From contig VZRR01006730.1 of the NCBI GenBank assembly GCA_013398015.1, positions 710,746 to 774,745 of the forward strand: a DNA stretch of 64,000 nucleotides, given 5' to 3'. Under the pieces are notes generated by a model. The model was not told the DNA's origin. It saw only the letters and a program-made list of their open reading frames with translations, and made no database searches. This document shows, piece after piece, positions 24,201-33,530 of this stretch. Positions within the stretch are counted from its first letter, which is position 1. Every line of letters starts with the position of its first letter. This stretch comes from Oreocharis arfaki (taxonomy: Eukaryota > Chordata > Aves > Passeriformes > Paramythiidae). The position numbers were made by a program, and so were the translations under genes.

Positions 24201-26864
24201 TACGAAGTCTGTACTGTGCACTGAGGATCCTCACAGACTGCTTTAGATATTTTATCATCTTAATATATGGTAGCTTCTGGTGTTGTGATCTCTGAAGTCT
24301 ATTTTTCCAGGACCTATGAGGTTGTGTAATTTCAGCTGAAGTAACAAGAAGTGTGTATCTGCAGCGTTTCTAAAAACAAGACTTTAGCTGTGCTTCAGCT
24401 GGTTTTTTTATTTTATTCCTTTTGTAGCTATTTAACTATTTATACTTGAGATGGCTTTTATATACAACTTTTCTTTTTGACACTTTTCCTGGTAGCCTTT
24501 TTTCCAGGTTATTAGGCAAAAAGCAGGGAGCCAGAAATATTCCCTCCATTTTGTTCCTCCTTCTCTGATGCAGTTGTAATGCCAGAAATTAGAAACTTGG
24601 ATGCTATTTTGGAGGAAAGGCCTGAAGTTTTCAGCATGATTACGTAGCACAAAGAGACCTGATTTGACAGTGGTCTCTGTTATGGCAGTAAATATCAGTG
24701 CATTTCTGTCTAACTGCATTTATCAAATGAGGCGATTGGAAGCCTAGGTCAGGCTCTGCCTGTTCCAAAGGTCTCCCAGTTCTTCGAGCTGAAGGAAATG
24801 GCATAGTTCAGAGTTCTTGGAACCACTTATTTTCAGCTCATACATACTTGAGATGAACCTGAAGCATGGGATTGAAGCTTTCTTTCGAAGTGTGAAGGCT
24901 ACTGGGTGCGAAGGAGGTGATGCTGTGAGAGTGGACAATATAGATGTTGTGCTTGTGACCTTCTGACGTTTTGATGGACTTAGCTCATGTGTTCCTTTAG
25001 CTGTTGCCCAGTAATGTGCTGTGGGGCATTTAAGGCTTTAGGAAAACCCAGAAATAGTGTCATTTTACAGTTAGAACCTGACTCTTCAGCCACTGTTACT
25101 GGTGCTCACTAGTAGTGGATGTAAAGGGAAGATTCATTGGAGCATGATGTAAGGGTTTTTCCCTGTCTGTCTGTCCTCCCCGTTCCCTGGTGTATTGCAG
25201 TGGATTTCTGGCAGCCTTTTCCATGAAAGGGAGGGGGAGAAAGGGGAGACAATTGTTACTGCCTCACCTTGTTCTCTTCTGTTTATTGCAGGTCTGCAGT
25301 TTGAGTTCATTAACCCCATCTTTGAGTTCTCAAAGGGAATGAATGAGCTACAGCTTAATGATGCTGAATATGCACTTTTAATTGCCATCAACATTTTCTC
25401 TGCAGGTAAAAAGCCAGGAGGATCTGAAGAGCTGCAGCAGTGAGTCAGAGGGCAAAGAAAGTTGAGTGAAGGAATGTTACAAGCAGAAAAGGAGTAATAG
25501 AGCATGTATAGAGTCTAGTAATAAAGGGAGCATATTATTTATTATATTCTGAATTTTCTAGTGCCACTTCTGGAGGAAATCGAATTCCTCACTGCTGGAG
25601 AGGTGTGTAGAAAAATCAGCCAGTATTTACCTTCCTCATTTAGAAGTTGCTATTTTACTGCCCCCTTAACGTCCTTGGCACCTCTCTGGTGTAGTGCAGG
25701 TCCCACAGCATGAGTGACATCTAGTGGACAAGCAGACATACTCTGGGCAAGAGGCAGTATTGCTCCAGGCCAGGACAGGGCTTTGCCAAGAAGCCACCTC
25801 TACTCTTCTGTCTTGTGACCTGATTAATGACTGTTTTTCTTTGTTCCTGTTTTCTAACTGGCTCAACTACTGGAGAGACTTTCCCATTTGCTCTCGAATA
25901 GGCAGCTTCTCCTTTTTTCTGGGACAGGAACATGAGCCCAAACAGCACTATGTAAATGTGTTTGGTCTCTGTAACCTCCCACCTCTATAGGAGTCAGATC
26001 AGACTCCCAATGTGCAGTAAACATCACTGAGAAAGAATAGTTACAGGCAACTGGCGTAGCTGCCACAGTGTCATGGGTATATTTCTCGGCTGTGCTGGGT
26101 GAATGTGAGATTAAGTTTTGGGAAGAGACCACAGGAGGAAGTGGGGTTAGACAGAGATGTTAAATCCAGAAGCTGCCCGTGGCAATCTGCCTACTCTAAT
26201 CTGCTTACTTCTAACCTGCTTTTTGGCAGACCGACCGAATGTGCAGGACCAGTCGCTGGTGGAGAGGCTGCAGCACACCTATGTGGAAGCGCTTCATTCT
26301 TACATTTGCATCAACAGACCAAATGTAAGTGCCTGACCAGAACAGCACCAGTGATGATGCGGGCGGATTTTGTGTTTATGCAGGCAGAGTTCCTGCAGCA
26401 CTGTCTGTAACCGGTCTCTTGCTGCCTGTACTGTCATGCTTGTCCCTTCTGGGCTCTTAGATAGCAGCTGTAAATGCAGGATTTGTGAGCTGTCACAATC
26501 TGCTGTCCTGTATCATATTCCATAGTTCAGCCAGCATGGAAAGTCTGCAGTTTTGGGACATGATGTACTACTTGTGTTCTTTCACACTGCATCCTCCTGG
26601 AGAATGCTGGGTTTAGAGGAAGTAAGGATTGTGGCTACAATACAACATCAGTTGTGGTAATTTTTTTAAGCAGAGTTTTAGGTGAATTTACTAACAGCTG
26701 TCTGTTTGCCCCTGCAGGACCGCTTGATGTTTCCACGGATGTTGATGAAGCTGGTCAGTCTTCGGACACTGAGCAGTGTCCACTCTGAGCAGGTGTTTGC
26801 CCTTCGGCTGCAGGACAAGAAACTCCCGCCCCTGCTCTCAGAAATCTGGGATGTGCATGAGTGA
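15156..26864 (+). CDS. NR1H3: Liver X receptor alpha (nuclear receptor NR1H3), complete coding region in 8 exons
   Basis: This is the oxysterol-activated nuclear receptor that binds DR4 elements as a heterodimer with RXR and drives cholesterol efflux and lipogenic genes. Exons join at 15156-15273, 18082-18348, 22616-22824, 23066-23245, 23671-23770, 25292-25405, 26230-26324 and 26718-26864; all junctions are GT-AG with matching phase and the sum is 1230 nt, i.e. 409 residues. Residues 1-53 form a short A/B region. The DNA-binding domain spans about 60-126 with both four-cysteine fingers and the P-box EGCKG. A hinge follows to about 195, then the ligand-binding domain to 409. H383 and W405 match the human H421/W443 ligand switch, and the AF-2 helix ends LLSEIWDVHE. 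Human LXR alpha is longer at the N-terminus. As far as is known birds carry a single LXR, so this copy probably serves both paralogue roles. Confidence 0.97.
15274..18081 (+). other. NR1H3 intron 1 of the coding region
   Basis: About 2.8 kb. I see no mobile element and no conserved exon in it. It is relatively AT-rich around 15.8-16.5 kb. It ends in a TTCCTTAG acceptor just before the GC-rich DNA-binding exon. Confidence 0.8.
18082..18348 (+). CDS. NR1H3: NR1H3 coding exon 2 (DNA-binding domain)
   Basis: It encodes residues 40-128 plus one base. A basic patch LKRKKGPAPK precedes finger 1 (CSVC...CEGC, 13 residues between cysteine pairs) and finger 2 (C-X5-C-X9-C-X2-C), then RRKCQECRLRKCQEAGMREQ. 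Third positions are almost all G or C and CpG is frequent, unlike every other exon of the gene. The donor is CAGT|GTGAGT. Confidence 0.97.
18742..18754 (+). promoter_or_regulatory. Candidate DR1 nuclear-receptor site
   Basis: Sequence AGGTCA-A-GGGGCA: two RGGNCA half-sites in direct repeat with one A as spacer, the arrangement bound by PPAR-RXR, RXR-RXR, HNF4 or COUP-TF. LXR alpha transcription is known to respond to PPAR gamma in mammals, which makes an intronic site plausible. No occupancy evidence. Confidence 0.35.
20088..21960 (-). mobile_element. CR1 LINE, minus strand, internally deleted
   Basis: Reading the minus strand, the element ends at 20088 with the CR1 octamer tail (plus-strand ATAGAATCATAGAAT). 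Minus-strand frames show a reverse-transcriptase segment (SGVPQGLVLGP at about 20690, then LSKAADSIRL, where an active copy would have an FADDT-like motif) and an endonuclease-end segment (GSLGCNDHEM, LDFRRADSGFFRDLL, then LIFKGHLLQAQE). These two segments, normally hundreds of codons apart, abut near 20827, so most of the N-terminal RT region is deleted. A short A-rich, AT-rich patch at 20427-20560 also interrupts the 3' part. Stops and frameshifts make it inactive. The 5' boundary near 21.96 kb is approximate. Confidence 0.88.
22616..22824 (+). CDS. NR1H3: NR1H3 coding exon 3 (hinge and start of LBD)
   Basis: It completes residue 129 and encodes 130-198: VLSEEQIRLKKLKKQEDD, a proline/asparagine-rich linker (RPNPPNPPSPSHK) and the conserved LVAAQQQCNQRSFTDRLKVT. 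The acceptor is CTACTTTAG, the donor GACG|GTAAGA in phase 0. The junction codon is TAT (Tyr), where mammalian LXRs have Cys. Confidence 0.96.
23066..23245 (+). CDS. NR1H3: NR1H3 coding exon 4 (LBD)
   Basis: Sixty codons in phase 0, residues 199-258. They contain REARQQRFAHFTELAIISVQ and the nuclear-receptor signature FAKQLPGFLEL.REDQIALLK. The acceptor is CCAACAG and the donor AGAG|GTGAGG. Confidence 0.97.
23671..23770 (+). CDS. NR1H3: NR1H3 coding exon 5 (LBD)
   Basis: It encodes residues 259-291 plus one base: VMLLETSRRYNPEIESITFL, then KDLSYNRDDFAKAG. The acceptor is TGTCTTCAG and the donor GCAG|GTGGTG, phase 1. Confidence 0.97.
23771..25291 (+). other. NR1H3 intron 5
   Basis: About 1.5 kb with no recognisable repeat or exon. 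It ends in a GTTTATTGCAG acceptor. Confidence 0.8.
25292..25405 (+). CDS. NR1H3: NR1H3 coding exon 6 (LBD)
   Basis: It encodes residues 292-329 plus one base, including LQFEFINPIFEFSKGMNEL and NDAEYALLIAINIFSA. The donor is TGCAG|GTAAAA, phase 1. Confidence 0.97.
25406..26229 (+). other. NR1H3 intron 6
   Basis: About 0.8 kb. I see no repeat and no further exon in it. Confidence 0.75.
26230..26324 (+). CDS. NR1H3: NR1H3 coding exon 7 (LBD)
   Basis: It encodes residues 330-361: DRPNVQDQSLVERLQHTYVE, then ALHSYICINRPN. The acceptor is TTTTTGGCAG and the donor AAAT|GTAAGT, phase 0. Confidence 0.97.
26718..26864 (+). CDS. NR1H3: NR1H3 coding exon 8 (LBD end, AF-2)
   Basis: It encodes residues 362-409 and the TGA stop at 26862-26864. 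It carries the heterodimer-interface helix MLMKLVSLRTLSSVHSEQVF, the ligand-switch residues H383 and W405, and the AF-2 helix. This is the most conserved exon: I see no difference from the human residues I remember. Confidence 0.98.
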   Translation, partial: DRLMFPRMLMKLVSLRTLSSVHSEQVFALRLQDKKLPPLLSEIWDVHE

Positions 26865-27365
26865 CTGCATGCTCCCAGGGCGCTGACATGCTGACATAAT
26901 GCCATCTCCCAGCCTTTGCTAACGAGAAGCCAGCCTCCCCTCTCCAAAGCACTGAACCCTGGGCTGGGCATGCAGGGAGTGATGAGCCTGGGGTTTCAGT
27001 GTTGTCATGAGACTATGCAGGAGGCAGCTGGGGTAGATCAGATGGAGGGGTTGGTTTCGATGTAGTGCCCGTACCCCAAAGGAATAACGTGAAACATTCA
27101 AAAACGGTAGAAATGAAGACTTCCCCCCCTGCCCCCCAACTCCTTTTTCTTCGGAGTCTTTCTCTTCTCTAAGCATATGCTGAGGGTTTTCCCATTGATC
27201 CTCTTCTCGATGATTATGAAAATGAATTTGCAGGAACTTGCCAAAAGCTCTCTGTTGAGAGTAACCCAGCTCAAAAGGCTTCTGCAGGGTCCCCAGTGTA
27301 CCTGGATCTGAGGAGCTCAGGGAAGTCAGTGTGGATGTTCTAGGGGTTTCACTGGGTTTCCTATA

Positions 27366-27371
27366 AATAAA
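27366..27371 (+). terminator. Poly(A) signal, proximal, NR1H3
   Basis: A canonical AATAAA about 500 bases after the stop, followed by GAATGTGCTGCC as a possible downstream element. Confidence 0.5.
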
Positions 27372-28642
27372 ATCTCTTGAATGTGCTGCCCTTTACAATG
27401 ATTCCAAGAGAAGTAGCTTTTATTTCTTTATTATGAGACTTCATCTCTAGAGCTGCCCTTTATTCTGGCCCTCCTTTGGAAAAAGGATTCCTGTAATGTG
27501 TAGTGCCCTTTGTCTAACGAGGAGGTCCTCTGGGTAGGGAACATTGTGTATCAAAAAGATGTCAGGCATGAAGTAGTGGATTTTTTGTAATGTAATGCAT
27601 CACGGTTTTATCTCATGGTGGTTCTCAGACAGCTCAATTTACCTTTGATTTGCTAACAGCTGGACAACTTTAGTTCAAAACAAATCAGGGCATAGATTTT
27701 ATCTTTAGGGGTGGAATAGAAGAAAGATAGGTGGGGAAGACTGGTACCTAGGTAAGGTAGGTGTGGTGGAAGGATCTCAAAAACTTTCAAGAATCTGGAG
27801 CATGTGGTATGTGTTCCAAGGTGGGTGTGAAGATGTATCGACCAAGGAGAGAGGACACACTGCATTTAGTGAAATATGTGGGCATTGCATAAGCTGTGGG
27901 CTGTACAAATCTCAGATCACGGGCTGCAGGAATATTGGGTGTAATCAGATCCACTTGCATCGTCTTCCTTTTGCCAAAGTCTTTCCAAGGTACTTGCTCA
28001 AGGTTTCAGTGATGATCACGGGGTATGGAGGTCTCTCCTGTAGGAGGAGTGCCAACTGCTTCAGAAGGACACTTGGGTCTTGTATCCTTTCTTCACTTTG
28101 GGCATCGTGAGATCCACACTGGATTTACGGCCCAAGTTCTAAGTATCCACATCCACAAGTATTCTAGGATTTACAGCAATATTTTGTCTGACGGAAGAGA
28201 GATATACTATTAGAGAACATGTTCCTTATTTTCCAAGAAAAAACATCTTATGGCTGATCTCAGAGATGTAACCTTAAGTATCCTGGTAGCTTGGTCTCAT
28301 GAGTCTTCTCTGTCATAGGGGTGTATGTTTGCTTGCCCGGTGAGCATCCCAAGAGCATAGGTTCACATGGCTCAGTTTTTTTTGTTTGTCTGTTTTTTGG
28401 TTTGTTTGTTGTTTTTTTGGCTGTGTATCTGAGCGCTCTGCCCGTGGTGAGGGTATCGTGTCCATTTTGCACTTGAGGTTGGTCCCCTGCCACTGGCCTT
28501 CACTCTGCACCTTTGTAAAGCACTTGTAACAATCTGTAAAATAATCTGTTGTTTTTTATAACTCATTGCAATTGCGAAAATTCTTGTTTAAATCTGTATT
28601 TTTAACTAATCTGTTTGAGAAATGTTAATGTTTATATAAAAG

Positions 28643-28648
28643 AATAAA
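28643..28648 (+). terminator. Poly(A) signal, distal, NR1H3 candidate
   Basis: A canonical AATAAA about 1.8 kb after the stop, followed within 35 bases by the GT-rich TGATGTGCTGTC. It would give a long 3'UTR isoform. Confidence 0.4.
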
Positions 28649-29658
28649 GCCTAATACAGGATTTTGACATTCTCTGATGTGCTGTCATGAGACTGGAGGA
28701 GGGTAGAATAAGTTCTTGCTATAACAAGCTCAAAGCTGATAAGAAATGATAAGTGTTGGGGAGAAGCAAGAAGTGGTGAGAAAGAAATAGCAGTGCAACC
28801 CCAGGCAGTTTCTTTTGGCCTTTAGTATGAGATTTGTAGCTCGGTATGCACCTTGCTGTGTGCCAGAGCTGGCAAATAGAGGAAGTGGATTAAGTGTGCA
28901 TCACGACCATGCATTATGCATATACACCTCACCTCCATTGGTACGGCTCCATTCAGGATGTAACCCTTTTATTTCATATGCTCTACTCCATTTTCTGCAT
29001 TTTGTGGCTCACCAAAATTGAAAGAGGAGTCCAGTGTGCCCTTGGCTGTCAAGTGGATTTCAGTAGGACCTTACCTGACTCCTGATACGCTGCTCATTTC
29101 TGATGTATTTATAGGAGAAACACCAGGAGCAGTTGAACATGTCCTCCCTCCAAGGGAGTGGCAGGATGGGGGAAGGCAGAGAGCTGTCCAGCATTAGCTT
29201 CTTCCTAAGTGCTTGATGAACCCCTGCCCCAGTAGGAAAGTGATGGTCAATTTAGCAAGGCCTCCACAGCACAGGCTATTCTGCTGAAGCCTCTGCATTA
29301 CTCTGGAGTATAAAATTAAAATTGGAATCTGCTAACCCAGAGGAAGAAGGAATAGGAATAGGCTTGCAGGAGACTGCAGCAGGGTATGAGATGAGGAGTA
29401 ATGAGCAGAGCTCAAAGAGTTCATCAAGGCTGGCTGGATTAGAGGGTGGCTGGGCCCTGCTTTTGAGGGATTTGCTAAACAACGAGGCTGTGAACAGAAG
29501 AGCTGCCGTTTAAGTTCTAGCTTTACATTCTTTAGTTTGAGCTGCATCTCCTTAATTTGAAAGGAAAAACTGCATGTAAATTTGAGGGATTCTCAAGGTG
29601 TAACCTGTAGCATTGCTGTGGATGGCAGTGGTGAAAACACTGATTTTCCTTGCCTCTG

Positions 29659-30250
29659 TGTTGTGGTTTAAACCCACACAGCCACCATGCCCCACACAAT
29701 CACTTGCTCACTCCCCACCAGCACGACTGGGGAGAGAATCAGAAGGGTAAAAGCCAGAAAACTTGTGGGTTGAGATATAGACAGTTTAGTACAGAAAGCA
29801 AAAGCTGTGCACACAAGCAAAACAAAACAAGGGCTTACTTCACTGTTTCCCATGGAACAGCAGGTGTTCAGCCATTGCCAGCAGAAAGGGGCCTTCTCAC
29901 ATGTAACTGTTGCTTGGGAAGACAAACACCATCACTCCAAACATCCCCCTCTTCCTCCTTCTTCCCCCTCCTTTACATACTGAGCATGATGCCATATGGT
30001 CTGGAATATCCCTCTGGTCAGCTGGGGTCACCTGTCCTGGCTGTGTCTCCTCCCAACCTCCCATGCCCCCCCCAACTCCTGTGTGAGCATGGCAGCATGG
30101 AGAGCAGAAAGGGCCTTGGCTCTGTGTGAGCCCTGCTCAGCAGCAACAAAAACACCTCTATTATCAACCCTGTGCTCAGCACAAACCCTAAACACAGCCC
30201 TGTACCAGCCACTGTGAAGGAAATTAACTCTACCAGCCAAAACCAACACA
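29659..30250. mobile_element. Solo LTR of an avian ERVL-like endogenous retrovirus
   Basis: About 590 bases begin TGTTGTGGTTTAA and end CCAAAACCAACACA, the TG...CA ends of an LTR. The flanks carry a perfect 5-bp duplication, CTCTG on both sides, which fits the ERVL class. No gag, pol or env sequence is present, so it is a recombinational solo LTR. The orientation is uncertain. An open frame of about 160 codons across it is not a viral gene. Confidence 0.85.
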
Positions 30251-30999
30251 CTCTGCCTTGTGCGTCCCTTTTCATTATCATGTAGACAAATACCATCTCC
30301 TTGTTTACATCTTCAAGTTCTCACTTTTTTTGGAAGTGCAAACCAGTACAGAATTATTTTTGTCTTTCAGAAGCTTCCCAGGTTAGCCCATGAAGCTCAA
30401 GTAAGCAGGTGTGGGGGAAGAACCTTCCTTGAGATTGGTGACCCTTTGTACTTTTATGTTTACAAAATGCTATCTAGGCCTGGGACCTAGTCCTGCTGCT
30501 CTAAGTCTCTATACCTGACCTATTTCAAATTAATTTTGCTCATTTGGCCACTGGAGAAATCTTGGGGTGCTTGAATCACAATCTTGAGAAGTGCTCCTGG
30601 TTGGCTGTACCCTTCCTCAACAGCTGTCTTTGCTCATTTTCCATTCAGATCAACGGGGAGGGAGAAAAGGTGGGTGTATTTCTGAAAACCCAATTCCTCT
30701 TCCAATTCCTTTGCCCTACAGTGGCAGCCCCTGCGGGGAGGAATATCAAATAGTGTTTCTCCATTTTGCACCTCATATATATAAAAATTGTGGGTTACTT
30801 GTGGTGCTTTTGGTTGCGTTTTGGGTTTGTTTTGGTTTTGTTAATAAATGGATTTGTTTGTTCGGCATACTGGTTTTTAGGAGCTTGGAAGGAATTTTAA
30901 AAAGCTGTATCTCAAGCTTTTAATAACCAAATTCTCTTGTAATCTTATGAAGCTAGTAGCAAATCAGCAAGTATGTAGCTCAATACAGAGGGTGAAAGC
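30251..30999. other. Intergenic DNA just upstream of the MADD CpG island
   Basis: About 750 bases between the solo LTR and the CpG island. I see no exon. A T/G-rich stretch lies at 30800-30870. Confidence 0.7.
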
Positions 31000-31900
31000 A
31001 CACGGCACTCTGTCTCCTCGCTGCAAGGCAGCGTGTCCTCGTCCGTGTGGAGCCGCGCTTTGCTGCGAGGCTCTAGCTGCTTGCCAGGACGAGGTCTGAA
31101 AGCACCAATTCGACGCTCCAAGTAGCTGAAGTGTTCTCGGTTCCCTCGAACCAGCGTGGTCAGGAGGGCTGTTTCCCTCCCTGACAGCCTGCCTGCCTCC
31201 ACGCTCCCTGGCATCCCGCCTCCGTCCATCCCGCCTCCGTCCCGCCGGCTGCCCCTCCCCGGCTGCAGCGCCCCCTGCGGGCGGCTGGCAGGCGGCTCCC
31301 CCCGCCCCGGCTGCGAGTGGTTCGCTCCGCCCGCGCTCGCTGCCCCCCCGCGGGCGGCGGTGGCGCGCGCGGCNNNNNNNNNNNNNNNNNNNNNNNNNNN
31401 NNNNNNNNNNNNNNNNNNNNNNNNNNNNNNNNNNNNNNNNNNNNNNNNNNNNNNNNNNNNNNNNNNNNNNNNNNNNNNNNNNNNNNNNNNNNNNNNNNNN
31501 NNNNNNNNNNNNNNNNNNNNNNNNNNNNNNNNGGGCTCGGCTCCATCGTCCCGGGGCGCCGGTGGCGGGCGGGGCCGCGGTGTCCCGCTGCGACCGCGGG
31601 GCTCAGCCGGCCGCTCTCGGAGCCGTCCCCGCGCGGGAGCGGCGGCAGCCCCTGCGGGGTCGCTTGCGGGTTTCCAGCCGGGAATGACCGGCTTTGGGAA
31701 TGGCGGCTTGGGCGGCCGAGGAGGGGGCTCGGCCGGCGGCGGGGATGTGGGCGCGGGGCCGGTGCCCTCGGTCCCCGGCCTCCCGGCGGCTTTTCTTCGC
31801 TCCCTGCCGGGAGCAAGCGGACAGGATAGTGAGGGAGGGGAGAAGGGCGGCGCAGGGCGGACAGATTCCCTTGGAAAGGGTGAGGTGTGCAACCTTGTGA
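31000..31900 (+). promoter_or_regulatory. CpG island: likely MADD promoter and non-coding exon 1
   Basis: This is the only strongly GC-rich, CpG-dense interval outside the NR1H3 DNA-binding exon. It lies upstream of MADD at the expected place for a housekeeping-type promoter. A good donor (AAGG|GTGAGG, cut after 31879) could end exon 1. No TATA box is apparent. Long open frames on both strands run through the gap and are products of composition. The exact start site cannot be read because the core is missing. Confidence 0.65.
31374..31532. other. Assembly gap (159 N)
   Basis: A run of 159 N inside the CpG island. The flanking bases are extremely GC-rich (GGCGCGCGCGGC before it), the usual cause of dropout. 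The gap may hide the transcription start or part of exon 1. Confidence 0.99.
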
Positions 31901-33279
31901 AGGGGTTGTTGCGGTAATGTGACTGGAAAGGTGCTTTTACTCCTTGGTTTGTAAACAGTAGATCCTGTTACTCCGCAAGACAATAGTATAGGAAATCCAG
32001 TTCATTCTGGGCAATTTCTTATGATGTCGGCTATAAAGAGCATTTTCCCCTCAGAAATGGGTGTCACCACCTTGTTGTATTGCTCGCTTTTATTGTCAGG
32101 CGGAGGAGGAGAAGAAAGCTTGGTCTGTGTCACTGTTTGTGTGCAGTCACGATAAAGAAGTGTTTCGAGAAATGATAAGCTTTGAAGGAAACCGATTTGT
32201 TTCCCATCTTTCTTCTCTCCCTTTCCTCCCTGAACTCCCCCTTATACCACGCTGTTTTCAGTCATATGCGAAATAACATTCATTATTCATAGATCTGCAG
32301 CCCCATGGAGATGGGGTAGAACTGAGATCTGGCAATATGTGGTGCTCTCCCTAGACAAGCCAGCCATTTTCTCTACATCCAGTGCGACTCTGGGTCAGCA
32401 TTTCTGTTGGTGTGCTCTCAAGTGTCCTTGCTGTGCTCCTTGCACCATTGCTTATCTGCAAAAAGGATGCTACTTGTAGACGCAAGCGAGGGGAGGGAAG
32501 ATGTATTGTGGTGTCCTGAGGGTCGCATAATCAAAGTCGTCTAAATATAGGTTATTTTGGAAGTGTGTCTATTTTTGGGCTTTATACTGCTCAAACCTAG
32601 GGAACTGTTTTGGATTGGGCACAAGAAGTACTTGCTGTTTTCAGCACTAATGAAAAGCTGTAATCCTGACACATCCGAGAGAGCACTTCACATCCAACAT
32701 AGCTAAAATGCAGTTTTTACAGGATCTAATCTGGTCATCGCCTCATAGCATGTTATGCAACACTGAACTGATAGATCATTCCAGCTATAAAATACTATTT
32801 TTGCCAACTTTTATAGTTAGAAAATGCACAGGTTTTGAACACGATTTAATAGACACTGGAATTAAATGCACACTCATTAAGTATCTTACTGTGTGTTTAA
32901 TAACATGCAAAATCATCAGCAAGTGTCTAGAATGCTTTTATTTGGAGAGTGATACAGCCTTGTGCTCACTAAAGGATCTTGTACCTGACGGTCCAGTGGT
33001 GCTGCTGTTGTACCGCAAGTCTGGATGGACTCTTGTGTTCTTACCAAATTAACAGGTTTCAAGCTGTAAGCTTCAGAGTCCCACTACATTGTTTTCCACA
33101 GCATTACTGCTTTTAAAACAATTCTAATTTTACTGGATGGGCAAAAAATGAAAACAGTATCCTCACTGAGAGAATGTTGTCCACACAAAATGCGTAACAT
33201 GGCCAAGACACGTTCTAGGATGTGCGTTATGTGCCAAAGCCGTGATTGGCGGTGAACCAAAGGCTGCATAGAAACTGGC

Positions 33280-33295
33280 AAAAAAAAAAAAAAAA
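33280..33295. repeat. A homopolymer
   Basis: Sixteen consecutive A. No retroelement body is recognisable upstream. Confidence 0.85.
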
Positions 33296-33412
33296 GTCTT
33301 CTAGTTTAAAGTTTTCATGGAAAAACATAAATGTGCTAGAGGACAAACCTCTTCTTCAACTATGATACCATTCTGTAAGTCTTTTGAAAGTAGACAGGGT
33401 GTGTATGTAATG

Positions 33413-33530
33413 AATCACAGAATGTGCTGGGTTGGAAGGGACCCACAAGGATCACTGAATCCAACTCCCAGCCCTTCACAGGACCATCTCCAAGAGCCAC
33501 ACTGTGTGCCTGAGAGTATTGAGTCCAGCT
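33413..33530 (-). mobile_element. CR1 LINE 3'-end fragment
   Basis: The plus strand reads AATCACAGAATGTGCTGGGT, then TGGAAGGGACCCACAAGGATCA, CCAACTCCCAGCCCT and CACAGGACCATC, the reverse complement of an avian CR1 3'UTR. About 110 bases remain and no coding part is left. Confidence 0.85.

Larger units (their letters stand above)
26865..29658 (+). other. NR1H3 3'UTR and start of intergenic DNA
   Basis: The 3'UTR starts after the stop at 26864. Two AATAAA signals (27366 and 28643) with GT-rich sequence downstream give candidate ends near 27.39 kb and 28.67 kb. A T/G-rich patch lies at 28375-28425. I see no coding exon; open frames on both strands are short and featureless. Confidence 0.6.

Noticed and set aside
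29650..30129. 159-codon plus-strand frame
   Set aside because: It lies entirely in the solo LTR and matches no viral protein.
30945..31917. Open frames of up to 315 codons on both strands of the CpG island
   Set aside because: They run through the N gap and exist because stop codons are rare in GC-rich DNA. The peptides are low-complexity Pro/Arg/Gly with no family motif.
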